In this document: positions 41,129 through 50,080 of the stretch, piece after piece
Numbering within the stretch: position 1 is the first letter of the stretch
How the letters are laid out: every line of letters begins with the position of its first letter
Assembly: GCF_038419845.1 (NCBI RefSeq)
Contig: NZ_JBCAQT010000001.1
Location: 310,001 to 374,000 of the forward strand
Reading direction: 5' to 3'
Source of the DNA: Marinimicrobium sp038419845
GTDB lineage: Bacteria; Pseudomonadota; Gammaproteobacteria; Pseudomonadales; Cellvibrionaceae
DNA: 64,000 nucleotides
Made by a program: the position numbers and the translations under genes
The notes under the pieces: generated by a model
Seen by the model: only the letters and a program-made list of their open reading frames with translations
Databases searched by the model: none
Told to the model about the DNA's origin: nothing

Positions 41129-42385
41129 ATGCCACTGTCGAAATTTGGTCAAAAGCTTGCCGCCGAGGCCGGGATTGTGACGCTCATGGACGATCTCGGT
41201 GACGCTCTGCGGGTTAACCCGGAGATGATATTCATGGGTGGCGGCAATCCCGCCTCCGTGCCCGAGGTCGAGGCGGCCCTGGATCGGGCGCTGCAGAAAA
41301 CCCTGGATGATCTGGCGCTGCGTCGCCCGATGCTCGGGGTCTATCAGCCGCCCCAGGGCGATCCGGAGTTCCTCACCAGCCTGGCCGGTGTTCTGAGCCG
41401 CGAATACGGCTGGCCGGTCACCCCGGCCAATCTGGCATTGTCCAACGGCAGTCAGTCCGCCTTTTTTGTATTGTTCAACCTGCTCGCGGGCGAGGGGACT
41501 GATGGGATTTACCGTCGCATTCAGTTGCCTCTGGTTCCCGAGTACCTGGGCTATGCCGATCTGGGTATTGCTCCGGGGTTGTTCAGGGCCGCCCGACCGG
41601 CCATCGAAACCCTGCCCGAGGGCTTGTTCAAATACCATGTGGATTTCGAGCGATTGCAGCTGGGGGACGATACCGGCGCCCTTTGTCTGTCTCGCCCGAC
41701 CAACCCCACCGGGAATCTGGTGACGGATGAGGAGTTGGCTCAGCTCGACGGGCTGGCCAGAACACACAACGTTCCGATGATTGTGGATGGTGCCTATGGC
41801 GCGCCTTTTCCCGACATCACCTTTGGGTCGGCACAACCCTTCTGGAACGACAACACCATCCTGGTCCTGAGCCTGTCCAAGTTGGGCTTGCCCGGCGCCC
41901 GCACCGGCATTGTGCTCGCCGCACCGGACATCATCCGCGCCTTCACCCGGGCCAATACCGTGTTGAGTCTGGCCTGTGGCAACCTGGGCCCCGCTCTGGC
42001 ACAACAGCTGTTGAGCAGCGGCGAGCTGCTGAGCCTGGGGCCGGACGTGATCCAGCCTTTTTATCGCACCCGACGCGATGCCGCCCTTGAGGTGTTCCAG
42101 CGCGAACTTGAGGGCTTGCCCTGCCGGATCCACCGGCCCGAGGGGGCCTTCTTTTTGTGGCTCTGGTTTGAGGGGCTGCCCATCAGCAGTACGGCGCTCT
42201 ATCAACGCCTGAAAACACGGGGCGTGCTGGTGGTGCCGGGGGAGCATTTCTTTCCCGGCCTGGAGGAGCCCTGGGCGCACCAGCACGAGTGCCTGCGGAT
42301 CACCTACTGTCAGGATCCCGTGCGGGTGGCTCAGGGCGCCGCTATCCTCGGGGAAGAGGTGCGGCGGGTGTACGCCCAGGGGTAA
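41129..42385 (+). CDS. avtA: Valine-pyruvate aminotransferase AvtA
   Basis: 418-residue PLP aminotransferase (E. coli AvtA 417) exchanging valine and alanine. Matches include MGGGNPASVPEVE, LSNGSQSAFFVLFNL, the SRPTNPTGNLVTDEEL segment, the PLP-lysine in LSLSKLGLPGAR, RPEGAFFLWLWFEGLP and VPGEHFFPGLEEPW. Only 5 bp from the BrkB-family gene, probably co-transcribed with it. Confidence 0.95.
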   Translation: MPLSKFGQKLAAEAGIVTLMDDLGDALRVNPEMIFMGGGNPASVPEVEAALDRALQKTLDDLALRRPMLGVYQPPQGDPEFLTSLAGVLSREYGWPVTPANLALSNGSQSAFFVLFNLLAGEGTDGIYRRIQLPLVPEYLGYADLGIAPGLFRAARPAIETLPEGLFKYHVDFERLQLGDDTGALCLSRPTNPTGNLVTDEELAQLDGLARTHNVPMIVDGAYGAPFPDITFGSAQPFWNDNTILVLSLSKLGLPGARTGIVLAAPDIIRAFTRANTVLSLACGNLGPALAQQLLSSGELLSLGPDVIQPFYRTRRDAALEVFQRELEGLPCRIHRPEGAFFLWLWFEGLPISSTALYQRLKTRGVLVVPGEHFFPGLEEPWAHQHECLRITYCQDPVRVAQGAAILGEEVRRVYAQG

Positions 42386-42430
42386 GGCAACCCCCGGGCT
42401 GGAGGGAAAACAACGAGAGGCTTAAGAGGC

Positions 42431-43267
42431 CTACTGGAACACGTCCATGGCCGCAGCCATTTCATCGCTCAGGTCTTCGGCTTCGGCCGATTGCATGTCC
42501 GGGTCCATGCCCAGCCGTTCAAAGGCGGTCACTTCGCTGTAATCAATGTCGCCCAACTCCGAGTCATCGCCCATATGGCTCTGCAGGAGCGCGACGGTGA
42601 CCAGGTCGGCATAGTCCGCCCTGGGGGCCTGGCGGTCGAACGCCAGGTGCTGGCTGGGCACCTGGATGATGTCCTTGGGGAAGTCCCAGGTTTTCAGGAT
42701 CATGTCCCCCAGGGGGCCCTGAAGCTCGTCGATCACCCGGTCCAGCGTGAGGCTGTCAATCAGCAGGGAAGGGTGCTCCTCGGCATAGGTGAGCACCGGC
42801 AGAACCCCGATTTTGTGCACCAGACCGGCCAGGGTGGCCTGATCCGGGCGCAGGTTGGTGTAGTGCTTACACAGGACATGACAGATCCCCGCCACCTCGC
42901 TCGAGCGCATCCAGACATCCCGCAGGCGGCTGTCCACCAGGTCTGAGGTAGCCTGAAACATCTGCTCCATGGCCAGCCCTGTGGCGAGGTTGCAGGTGTA
43001 CTCCATGCCCAGGCGCATCAGTGCCGTTTTCAGGTCCTCAATGGCGCGGTTGGCCCGCAGCAGGGGACTGTTGGCGACGCGGATGATACGGGCGCTCAGG
43101 CCGGCGTCATTGCCGATCACCCGAGCCAGTTGGTCCAGATCCGCTTCGGGGTCGTCCGCCACTTCACGGACCTGTAGAGCCACTTCCGGCAGGGTGGGCA
43201 GAACGAGCTTGTCATTCTTGATCGCATCGATGATTTCGGCTCGGACTTTGTCGACAACTTGACTCAT
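42431..43267 (-). CDS. HDOD-domain signalling protein
   Basis: 278-residue cytoplasmic protein consisting mainly of one HDOD domain (about 20-225): LPTLPEVALQVREVADDPEADL, LARVIGNDAGLSARIIRVANSP and AGLVHKIGVLPVL. HDOD domains are relatives of HD phosphohydrolases without the metal site, used in signalling and often linked to c-di-GMP networks. Acidic C-terminal tail. Monocistronic; a specific role cannot be assigned. Confidence 0.9.
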   Translation of the reverse strand: MSQVVDKVRAEIIDAIKNDKLVLPTLPEVALQVREVADDPEADLDQLARVIGNDAGLSARIIRVANSPLLRANRAIEDLKTALMRLGMEYTCNLATGLAMEQMFQATSDLVDSRLRDVWMRSSEVAGICHVLCKHYTNLRPDQATLAGLVHKIGVLPVLTYAEEHPSLLIDSLTLDRVIDELQGPLGDMILKTWDFPKDIIQVPSQHLAFDRQAPRADYADLVTVALLQSHMGDDSELGDIDYSEVTAFERLGMDPDMQSAEAEDLSDEMAAAMDVFQ

Positions 43268-43346
43268 GGGGGTTCCTGTCGTGTTTGATTTTGATAAAAC
43301 CGGTTTTGCATCTGCGCGAGTGGCGCAGGCTTATTTCGTTTGGCGG

Positions 43347-44288
43347 TTATTCGACATTATAGGGCAATGACAGCAACCGGGCAGGCGAATCCGACCCCGG
43401 TATCCGGGCTGATTCCATCGCCTTGTCATCCAGTACCGCCAGGCATTCGATCTGGTCGTCTCCGTTCCGGGCCGCCATCACCAGCTCGCCCACCTTGCGC
43501 TCCTCGGCATCTGTGAGGGGCTGTCCGGCGGCGGGCAGGGGCTGCTCCGGGCTCCAGTCGGTGCCCAGCCGTCGCATCCGACGCTTGAGCTTGCCCTTGT
43601 AATGCAGGCGGGCCACCACCTCTTGGCCAGTGTAGCAGCCCTTCTTGAAGCTCACCGCACCCACGGACGGAAAATTCAGGGCCTGAGGGGTGAAGACTTC
43701 GCTGGTTTCGGGCCCGACTTCCCCGAGTCCCGCGCGGATGTCTTCCAGCACCCAGCGATGGTCGCCCTTCTCTTCGTGATAGTCCGCGAGACGTCCGTCC
43801 AGAGTCTCGGCCCGCTCCGGCGTCAGCCAGCACTCGAACCGGTTCTCTCCCAGAGTGATCAGAAGCTGTCCGTCCTGCTCGACCCAATCGCCGGGCTCTG
43901 TGGCGGGCTCCATCAGGTGTCGTGTCAAAAGCGTGCGTGCGTCGGGCCCGACGATTCCGCGCAGAGTCCATTGCTCGCCCGCCGCAGCCAGCTCGGCTTT
44001 GGAGAAGACAATGTATTTGCCCAGCGTTGCCTGGGCCGGCTTCACCATGCTTGTGGGCAGGCGCAGCATGAAGTGCTCCGGATCGCGCGCCAGGGCGCGA
44101 AAGCTGAAGACCATCCGGCCCTTGGGGGTGCAGTGGGCTCCGAGCCGGCTGACACCGGGTTCAAGGGCGTTCACGTCGCAGGTGACCTGGCCCTGGAGAA
44201 ACTTCTGGGCCTGAGGGCCAATCACGGTCATCAGGGTCCACCGGCTCAGGGGCAGCCACCGGGTCGGGTTTACTGGGGTATCACTCAT
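43347..44288 (-). CDS. ygfZ: Folate-binding Fe-S repair protein YgfZ
   Basis: 313-residue GcvT-like protein that supports assembly and repair of certain Fe-S enzymes in a folate-dependent way. The family hallmark KGCYTGQE (essential Cys) is present in SFKKGCYTGQEVVARLHY. Other matches are FLQGQVTCDVN near the N-terminus and PEHFMLRLP. It is encoded close to sdhE, a common association. Confidence 0.93.
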   Translation of the reverse strand: MSDTPVNPTRWLPLSRWTLMTVIGPQAQKFLQGQVTCDVNALEPGVSRLGAHCTPKGRMVFSFRALARDPEHFMLRLPTSMVKPAQATLGKYIVFSKAELAAAGEQWTLRGIVGPDARTLLTRHLMEPATEPGDWVEQDGQLLITLGENRFECWLTPERAETLDGRLADYHEEKGDHRWVLEDIRAGLGEVGPETSEVFTPQALNFPSVGAVSFKKGCYTGQEVVARLHYKGKLKRRMRRLGTDWSPEQPLPAAGQPLTDAEERKVGELVMAARNGDDQIECLAVLDDKAMESARIPGSDSPARLLSLPYNVE

Positions 44289-44537
44289 CTGGGGTCACTT
44301 GTTGGGGAGATTGTCAGGCTCTGATGCCAGGTGCCGAACTGGGCATGATAGACGCAGTGTCGCTTCGAGCCAAGGGGTGGCGGAGGGCAAGGGTTTGACA
44401 TACGACAAATAAGTGTCGGTTTTTTTTACAAATACTTGTAGCCGCCGCGCTGATCGTGCACACTTTCTGTGCGGATAGGCCTTTCGATACGTGAAAAGAA
44501 TAACGGACAAAAATCATGGTCACGAACAGGGGGACTG

Positions 44538-45854
44538 ATGGTCGAAGATAGGGGCTCCAGCCTGACATTTCTCTCTGGTGCCTGGCGCTCCATTTACTTC
44601 TGGCTGTTCGTCGGTTGCCTGTTGACGGTTTTTGCCATGTGGGTTCACGCCTACTTGCCGGATAAGCGACTTCAGTTGGTCCAGGCGGATACCGAAGCCT
44701 ATATCTACGCCGACTCGAGCAACCATGTCGAGTGGCAGAATATGGAGGAGCTCAGTTGGCTCTGCCAGATTGAGGATACCTACAGCGACGCGTTCTGCGG
44801 TTTTACTATCGTTTTGGCGGGCGAAGACGGTTCCGGGATGGATTTCACCCAATATTCCGAGATCCGGCTGGATCTGAGTTATAGCGGTCCCGCCTCCTTA
44901 CTGCGTTACTACTTTCGCAATCGCGAACCGGGGTTCTCCCAGCGGGATAATCCGGAAACGCACAAGTTTATGCAGACGCAGATCGCCCTGGAGTTTCTGG
45001 AGGGTGGGCTTGCCATTGCGCTGGACGAGTTCTACGTGGCGGAATGGTGGCTGTCGCAATTTGAGGTTCCCCGGGAGTTCAGTCGACCGAATTTCTCGAA
45101 CGTTACCGCTCTGGGTATTGATCTGCCTCACCCGCTGCAGGTTGGGGAGCATCGGTTGCAGTTGCACTCGGCGGAACTGGTTGGGGATTGGGTCTCCCGT
45201 GAGCAATGGTACGCCAGCATCATGGTGGTCTGGTTGGTGGCGTTGGTGACGGCCGGCGTGATCCGGATGATCCAGTTGCGCCAAAGCGTACTGCGCGAGC
45301 GTCGGCGTCTGGCGGAGCTGGCTTCGCGTAACCGGGAGCTCCGCTCCCAGAGCGCCCGGTTTCGCGATCTGTCGCGCAAGGATCAGCTGACCGGGCTGCT
45401 CAACCGCCACGGGGCGATCGAAGCCATCGAGGACCTGTTTTCCGCGCCGGAGACCCTGGTGTCGCTTCTGGTAATCGACATTGACCATTTCAAGCCGGTC
45501 AATGACAGCCACGGCCACGATGTGGGCGACAGAATCCTGGCCGAACTGGGACGCCTGCTGCAGGACAATATCCGCCGGAGTGACTACGTCGCTCGCTGGG
45601 GCGGGGAAGAGTTCATCGTGTTGCTGCCGGACACGGACGAGGCGGGAGCGCGGATGATCGCCGAGAAGCTGCGCCGGCTCATTGCCGAACGCCGGTTCGA
45701 GGCCCTGCCGGAGGTGCCGATCACTGTGAGCCTGGGGGTGGGGCAGCGCCTGCCGGATGAGCCCTACCATCAGCTGTTCCAGCGTGTGGACATGGCGCTG
45801 TATCGGGCCAAGGAGCGGGGACGCAATCAGACGGCGGCCGCGACCATCGGTTAA
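44538..45854 (+). CDS. Membrane-bound diguanylate cyclase
   Basis: 438 residues from ATG 44538 (AGGGGGA upstream). Two membrane helices (about 18-38 and 240-258) flank a periplasmic domain of about 200 residues, probably a sensor. A short coiled coil leads to a C-terminal GGDEF domain (about 285-435): DQLTGLLNRHGA, IDIDHFKPVNDSHGHDVGD, and active-site GGEEF preceded by an RxxD inhibitory site (RRSD). Predicted to make c-di-GMP with product inhibition. Confidence 0.92.
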   Translation: MVEDRGSSLTFLSGAWRSIYFWLFVGCLLTVFAMWVHAYLPDKRLQLVQADTEAYIYADSSNHVEWQNMEELSWLCQIEDTYSDAFCGFTIVLAGEDGSGMDFTQYSEIRLDLSYSGPASLLRYYFRNREPGFSQRDNPETHKFMQTQIALEFLEGGLAIALDEFYVAEWWLSQFEVPREFSRPNFSNVTALGIDLPHPLQVGEHRLQLHSAELVGDWVSREQWYASIMVVWLVALVTAGVIRMIQLRQSVLRERRRLAELASRNRELRSQSARFRDLSRKDQLTGLLNRHGAIEAIEDLFSAPETLVSLLVIDIDHFKPVNDSHGHDVGDRILAELGRLLQDNIRRSDYVARWGGEEFIVLLPDTDEAGARMIAEKLRRLIAERRFEALPEVPITVSLGVGQRLPDEPYHQLFQRVDMALYRAKERGRNQTAAATIG

Positions 45855-45860
45855 AGCGCT

Positions 45861-45890
45861 TTCGTTGCGCGGCCGCTCCGGTGTTATACT
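45861..45890 (+). promoter_or_regulatory. Candidate promoter of sdhE-ygfX
   Basis: TTCGTT (45861-45866), 18-bp spacer, TATACT (45885-45890), about 30 bp before the sdhE start. Confidence 0.4.
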
Positions 45891-45919
45891 GACTCCTCAC
45901 ATTCGAGTGGGAGAGTTCA

Positions 45920-46168
45920 GTGGAACGCAATCGTCTATTCTGGGGCAGTCGGCGCGGCATGTTGGAGCTGGATCTGATCCTGCTGCCATTTCTGGACAAC
46001 GTCTATCCCACCCTGGAACAGGCTGACAAGGAGAGTTACTGGAAACTGCTCGAAATGGAAGATCAGGATATGTACGCCTGGTTTCTGAGTCGCCAGAACC
46101 CCGAAGACCCCGAACTGCAAAGGATTGTAGAGATTGTCCGAGCTAACACCGGCATCAAGGCCTCCTAG
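45920..46168 (+). CDS. sdhE: FAD assembly factor SdhE
   Basis: 82-residue SdhE (YgfY/CptB) that helps attach FAD covalently to succinate dehydrogenase SdhA. The family signature RGxxE is visible in SRRGMLELD. LLPFLDNVYPTL and MYAWFLS follow as expected. Overlaps ygfX at its 3' end, as in other gammaproteobacteria. Confidence 0.95.
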   Translation: MERNRLFWGSRRGMLELDLILLPFLDNVYPTLEQADKESYWKLLEMEDQDMYAWFLSRQNPEDPELQRIVEIVRANTGIKAS

Positions 46169-46655
46169 AGCGCTGACAGGTGGCCTCCGGCCCATCAGCC
46201 TGCGTCCCTCCCGCCGGCTGGCCCTCGCGCATGGCACCCTCCTGCCTGTTCTGGCCATTCTGGCCGGCGTCGGTCTTTTTTATCCCGTCCTGACCCAACC
46301 TCTCTGGCTTTTACCGCTACTGCTGTTCTGGAGCCTGCTCTGGCTCAGCTGGCGTGCCCAACATCGCGCCCGAAAGCGGCATCCGGATCGACTGGGGTTT
46401 GAAGCTGGCCAGTGGTGGCTGCAGTTTCCCGCTCGGGGCCGACAAGGGGCGGACCCGCAGGAGGCGGAGCAACGCACCGCCGAGCTGATCGGCGATTATG
46501 TGGTGTGGCCGGGGTTGCTGATCCTGCCGTTTCGATTGCATCACAGCGGACGGCGGTACGTACTGGTATGCCTGAGCGACACTGCCAGTGCCGAAGATCG
46601 GCGGCGGCTCAGGGTCTGGCTGCGTACCCGTCAGTGGCTGCGGGAGCGCCATTGA
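46134..46655 (+). CDS. ygfX: YgfX (CptA)-like membrane protein
   Basis: Up to 173 residues. Two adjacent membrane helices (about 32-72: LPVLAILAGVGLFYPVL and LWLLPLLLFWSLLWLSW), then a cytoplasmic beta-rich domain ending with DRRRLRVWLRTRQW. Position after sdhE and architecture match YgfX/CptA. No good ATG exists; TTG 46134 inside sdhE is the likely start, so the exact N-terminus is uncertain. Converges with nadB (8-bp gap). Confidence 0.8.
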   Translation: MSELTPASRPPRALTGGLRPISLRPSRRLALAHGTLLPVLAILAGVGLFYPVLTQPLWLLPLLLFWSLLWLSWRAQHRARKRHPDRLGFEAGQWWLQFPARGRQGADPQEAEQRTAELIGDYVVWPGLLILPFRLHHSGRRYVLVCLSDTASAEDRRRLRVWLRTRQWLRERH

Positions 46656-46663
46656 TCAGCGGC

Positions 46664-48286
46664 TCACTCCTTGCTGACAATAATGTCCTGCCCGGCAAAG
46701 TTGGCGGGAATCATGATGGTGTCGCGTGCGACTGGTGAACGCTGGGGGAAGTCCAGCGAGAAATGCAATCCCCGGCTCTCCTTGCGGGCAATGGCCGAGC
46801 GGATGATCAATTCGGCCACCACGGCCAGGTTGCGCAACTCGATCAGGTCACTGCTCACTTTGTAGTTGCTGTAGTACTCGGCGATCTCCCGTTGCAGCAG
46901 CTTGATGCGATGGGTCGCCCGCTCGAGGCGCTTGTGCGTGCGCACAATCCCCACATAGTCCCACATGAAGCGCCGCAGCTCGTCCCAGTTGTGGGAAATG
47001 ATCACATCCTCGTCGGAGTTGGTCACCCGGGATTCGTCCCACTGAGCCGAGGTGTCGGGCGCCGGAATCTCAGCCAGTTTGCGTTCGATGTCCTCCGCTG
47101 CCGACTGGGCGTACACGATGCACTCCAGGAGCGAGTTGCTGGCCATGCGGTTGGCACCGTGCAGGCCGGTAAAGGAGGCTTCGCCAATGGCGTAGAGGTT
47201 GCGCAGGTCACTCTGGCCGTTGTGATCGACCATGATGCCGCCGCAGGTGTAGTGCGCGGCCGGTACCACGGGGATCGGTTCTTTGGTGATGTCGATGCCG
47301 AACTCGAGACAGCGGGCCTTGACCGTGGGAAAGTGCTCGGCAATAAAATCGGCGGGTTTGTGGCTGATATCCAGATACAGGCAATCGCAGCCCAGGCGCT
47401 TCATCTCGTGGTCAATGGCCCGGGCCACCACATCGCGCGGAGCCAGCTCCGCCCGTTCGTCGAATTTGGGCATGAAGCGCTCGCCGTTGGGCAGGCGCAG
47501 GTAGGCCCCCTCGCCGCGCAGGGCCTCGGTAATCAGAAAGGTCTTGGCGCGCGGATGATACAGGCAGGTGGGGTGAAACTGGTTGAATTCCATATTGGCC
47601 ACCCGGCAACCGGCGCGCCACGCCATGGCAATACCGTCGCCACTGGCGCTGTCCGGATTGCTGGTATACAGGTAGACCTTGCTGGCGCCGCCGGTGGCGA
47701 GGACCACAACCCGGGACTGAAAAACGTGCACGTGGTCATCGCTGCGATTGAGGGCGTAAGCGCCCGTGCAGCGCACTTTGCGCGAGTCCTTGTCCGCCTG
47801 GGTGATCAGGTTCAGCGCCACGTGGTTTTCGAACAGTTCAATATTGGGTTCCTGCCGGATCCGGTCGATCAGGGTGCTGTGCACGGCCTGGCCGGTGGCG
47901 TCGGCACTGTGAATGATCCGCCGGTGGCTGTGGCCGCCCTCCTGGGTGAGATGGTAGTCTCCCCCGTTGCCCTCACGGGTAAAATTGACGCCCTGGTCGA
48001 TCAGCCAGCGGATGGCACTTTTGCTCCGCTCGACGGTGAAGCGCACCGCGTCTTCGTGACAGAGCCCGGCCCCGGCATCCAGGGTGTCGGCCACATGAGC
48101 CTCAACGGAATCGTCGTCGTCCAGCACCGCCGCGATGCCTCCCTGTGCGAACCAGGTCGAGCCCTCGTTGACGGCGTTTTTGCTCAGCACGTGCACGCGG
48201 GCGTGGCGCGCCAGCTGCAGGGCCAACGTCAGGCCGGCCGCACCAGAGCCGATGACCAGGACATCGCTGCTGAAATACTTGCTCAT
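46664..48286 (-). CDS. nadB: L-aspartate oxidase NadB
   Basis: FAD enzyme producing iminoaspartate for NAD synthesis. From ATG 48286 it has 540 residues, the same as E. coli NadB. FAD-binding VLVIGSGAAGLTLAL at the N-terminus, QGGIAAV, ATGGASKVYLYTSNP, HYTCGGIMVDHNGQSD and GLHGANRMASNSLLE are diagnostic. Divergent from rpoE across 380 bp, the classical arrangement in this class. Confidence 0.96.
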   Translation of the reverse strand: MSKYFSSDVLVIGSGAAGLTLALQLARHARVHVLSKNAVNEGSTWFAQGGIAAVLDDDDSVEAHVADTLDAGAGLCHEDAVRFTVERSKSAIRWLIDQGVNFTREGNGGDYHLTQEGGHSHRRIIHSADATGQAVHSTLIDRIRQEPNIELFENHVALNLITQADKDSRKVRCTGAYALNRSDDHVHVFQSRVVVLATGGASKVYLYTSNPDSASGDGIAMAWRAGCRVANMEFNQFHPTCLYHPRAKTFLITEALRGEGAYLRLPNGERFMPKFDERAELAPRDVVARAIDHEMKRLGCDCLYLDISHKPADFIAEHFPTVKARCLEFGIDITKEPIPVVPAAHYTCGGIMVDHNGQSDLRNLYAIGEASFTGLHGANRMASNSLLECIVYAQSAAEDIERKLAEIPAPDTSAQWDESRVTNSDEDVIISHNWDELRRFMWDYVGIVRTHKRLERATHRIKLLQREIAEYYSNYKVSSDLIELRNLAVVAELIIRSAIARKESRGLHFSLDFPQRSPVARDTIMIPANFAGQDIIVSKE

Positions 48287-48528
48287 TATCTGCTCACTTG
48301 TTACGCAATTGCGGGGTGGACATGAAGGGCAGGGTGACGGCATCGCCGCCGCCCTTCCAGCATTTACGTGCAGTATAGCGCCGAAGGATCAGTTAGTTAC
48401 AGACGCATCCATTGGCGGGTAAACTCGGACACCGGTCGCTGACGTGTTTTACCATTAGAGGTAGAATGCATAAGGCCGTATAATACCACCAATATTGGTA
48501 ATATCAGCCGGGCCTTTTAGATCGTTAT

Positions 48529-48556
48529 GAACTTTTTATACCCTGAAGAGTCAGTC
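48529..48556 (+). promoter_or_regulatory. Sigma-E-type promoter upstream of rpoE (autoregulation)
   Basis: GAACTT (48529-48534), 16-bp spacer, TCAGTC (48551-48556), fitting the GAACTT/TCnnA class recognised by RpoE/AlgU. It lies about 110 bp before the rpoE start in the 380-bp nadB-rpoE gap, which otherwise holds only a short imperfect palindrome (ACCAATATTGGTAAT, near 48488). RpoE controls its own operon in relatives. Confidence 0.7.
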
Positions 48557-48666
48557 AAAGCGCACTTCAGGGAAACGCGGGGGTCAGGACGGCGACCCGG
48601 GAATACAACAATAGACTATCAATGTCGGCGTGGGCCTGAAGGCCGAATCGCTTGGGGGTTTTGGGA

Positions 48667-49257
48667 ATGACAGCGCACGCTGCGCAGGACACAGATCAAC
48701 AGCTGGTAGAGCGGGTTCAGAAAGGCGACAAGCGCGCCTTTGACTTGCTGGTGCTCAAGTATCAGCACAAAATTTTTGCCATTATCAGCCGCTACATCCG
48801 CGATCAGGCGGAGGTGCAGGACGTGGCTCAGGAGGCCTTTATCAAGGCCTATCGGGCGCTCGCCAAGTTTCGCGGCGACAGCGCCTTTTATACCTGGCTG
48901 TACCGCATTGCCATCAACACCGCCAAGAATCATCTGGTGGCGCGCAACCGCCGTCCGCCCTCGGGCGACGTCGAGATCGAGGACGCCGAGTTCTACAGTG
49001 GCAGTGAAGCGCTGAAAGATCTGGAAACACCGGAGAACAATCTGGCGCGCGACCAGCTGCAGGCGGCGGTCGACCAGGCCATCACCGACCTGCCCGAGGA
49101 CTTGCGCACCGCTGTGACCCTCAGGGAGATGGAAGGGCTCAGCTACGAGGATATCGCGACCATCATGGACTGCCCGGTGGGCACCGTGCGGTCGCGTATT
49201 TTCCGGGCGCGTGAGGCGATTGATCGCTGCATCCAGCCTCTGATGTCGGATGTATAG
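48667..49257 (+). CDS. rpoE: RNA polymerase sigma factor RpoE (AlgU)
   Basis: 196-residue ECF sigma factor for envelope stress. Region 2 (DQQLVERVQKGDKRAFDLLV; RDQAEVQDVAQEAFIKAYRAL) and region 4 (DLPEDLRTAVTLREMEGLSYEDIA, followed by the MDCPVGTVRSRIFRAREAI helix) are complete. ATG 48667 is chosen (TTTGGGA upstream); an earlier GTG at 48652 is in frame. First gene of rpoE-rseA-rseB-rseC-arfB. Confidence 0.97.
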   Translation: MTAHAAQDTDQQLVERVQKGDKRAFDLLVLKYQHKIFAIISRYIRDQAEVQDVAQEAFIKAYRALAKFRGDSAFYTWLYRIAINTAKNHLVARNRRPPSGDVEIEDAEFYSGSEALKDLETPENNLARDQLQAAVDQAITDLPEDLRTAVTLREMEGLSYEDIATIMDCPVGTVRSRIFRAREAIDRCIQPLMSDV

Positions 49258-49404
49258 CGGGCGTAAATCTTTGTTAAGATTTTTGTGAATTGGGCTGAAC
49301 CTTTGGGAATTGAGCCAGTCAGAGCCATTAACAGCGCCTGTTCGACCCCTCCCGCAGGGTAGACAGGCTCTATTTGATGTCGCACTTTTAAGGTACTTCT
49401 CGCG

Positions 49405-50070
49405 ATGACAGAGCAAAGCAATCACTCACTGACGGAATCTCTCTCGGCCCTCGCCGACGGTGAAGCCACCCCCCTGGAAGTCCGGCGCTTGCTCAAAGCG
49501 AGTGAGACCGACCCGCAGTTGGGTGCTCGTTGGGCGCGCTATAACCTGGCCGGAGCGGCCATGCGCCGTGATGTGTCCGTGATGGCACCCGAGGGATTTG
49601 CCGCGGGGCTCAGCGAAGCGATTGCCAATGAGCCCAGCGCAAGAGCGAGTGGTTCCGGTTGGTGGCAACACCTGGGTCGTGCGGCAGTGGCGGCGTCTGT
49701 GGCCGGAGCGGTGTTGCTGGGTGTGCAACAGTACCCGGCGGGCCCGGCAGGTGGCGAAGTCGCCTCCAGTCAGGGCGGTAGTGAAACCAGCAGTGAGCCC
49801 GTGTCTCTGCCGGCGGGTCACAACTCCCCGATTCAACCCACGGCGCGGACCGTAAGCGCTCAGAGCGGGTATGAACCGGCACCGCGTCGGTCGAAAGACG
49901 TGGTCTTCATTCCGGTTCAGTCCGGCACTGTCCAGGTTCCCGCCGAGGAAGTCCGGGCTTACCTGAATCAGTTGATGCAGGAGCACAGTGACAATGCGGC
50001 GCGCAACAGCAACCAGGGCGTATTGCCCTATGCACGGGTTCCCTCCGACGCCGACGAACAAGGCAACTGA
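49405..50070 (+). CDS. rseA: Anti-sigma-E factor RseA (MucA)
   Basis: 221-residue inner-membrane anti-sigma factor. The N-terminal domain (ESLSALADGEATPLEVRRLL) binds RpoE. A membrane helix lies at about 92-110 (AAVAASVAGAVLLGV). The periplasmic part is Ser/Gly-rich with a C-terminal segment ending in PYARVPSDADEQGN. Cleavage by DegS/RseP homologues would release the sigma factor. Separated from rseB by 10 bp. Confidence 0.92.
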   Translation: MTEQSNHSLTESLSALADGEATPLEVRRLLKASETDPQLGARWARYNLAGAAMRRDVSVMAPEGFAAGLSEAIANEPSARASGSGWWQHLGRAAVAASVAGAVLLGVQQYPAGPAGGEVASSQGGSETSSEPVSLPAGHNSPIQPTARTVSAQSGYEPAPRRSKDVVFIPVQSGTVQVPAEEVRAYLNQLMQEHSDNAARNSNQGVLPYARVPSDADEQGN

Positions 50071-50080
50071 GGCTTCTTTC

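Noticed and set aside
46763..48325. 520-codon open frame antisense to nadB
   Set aside because: Same GC-driven artefact; nadB on the other strand is full length and conserved throughout.
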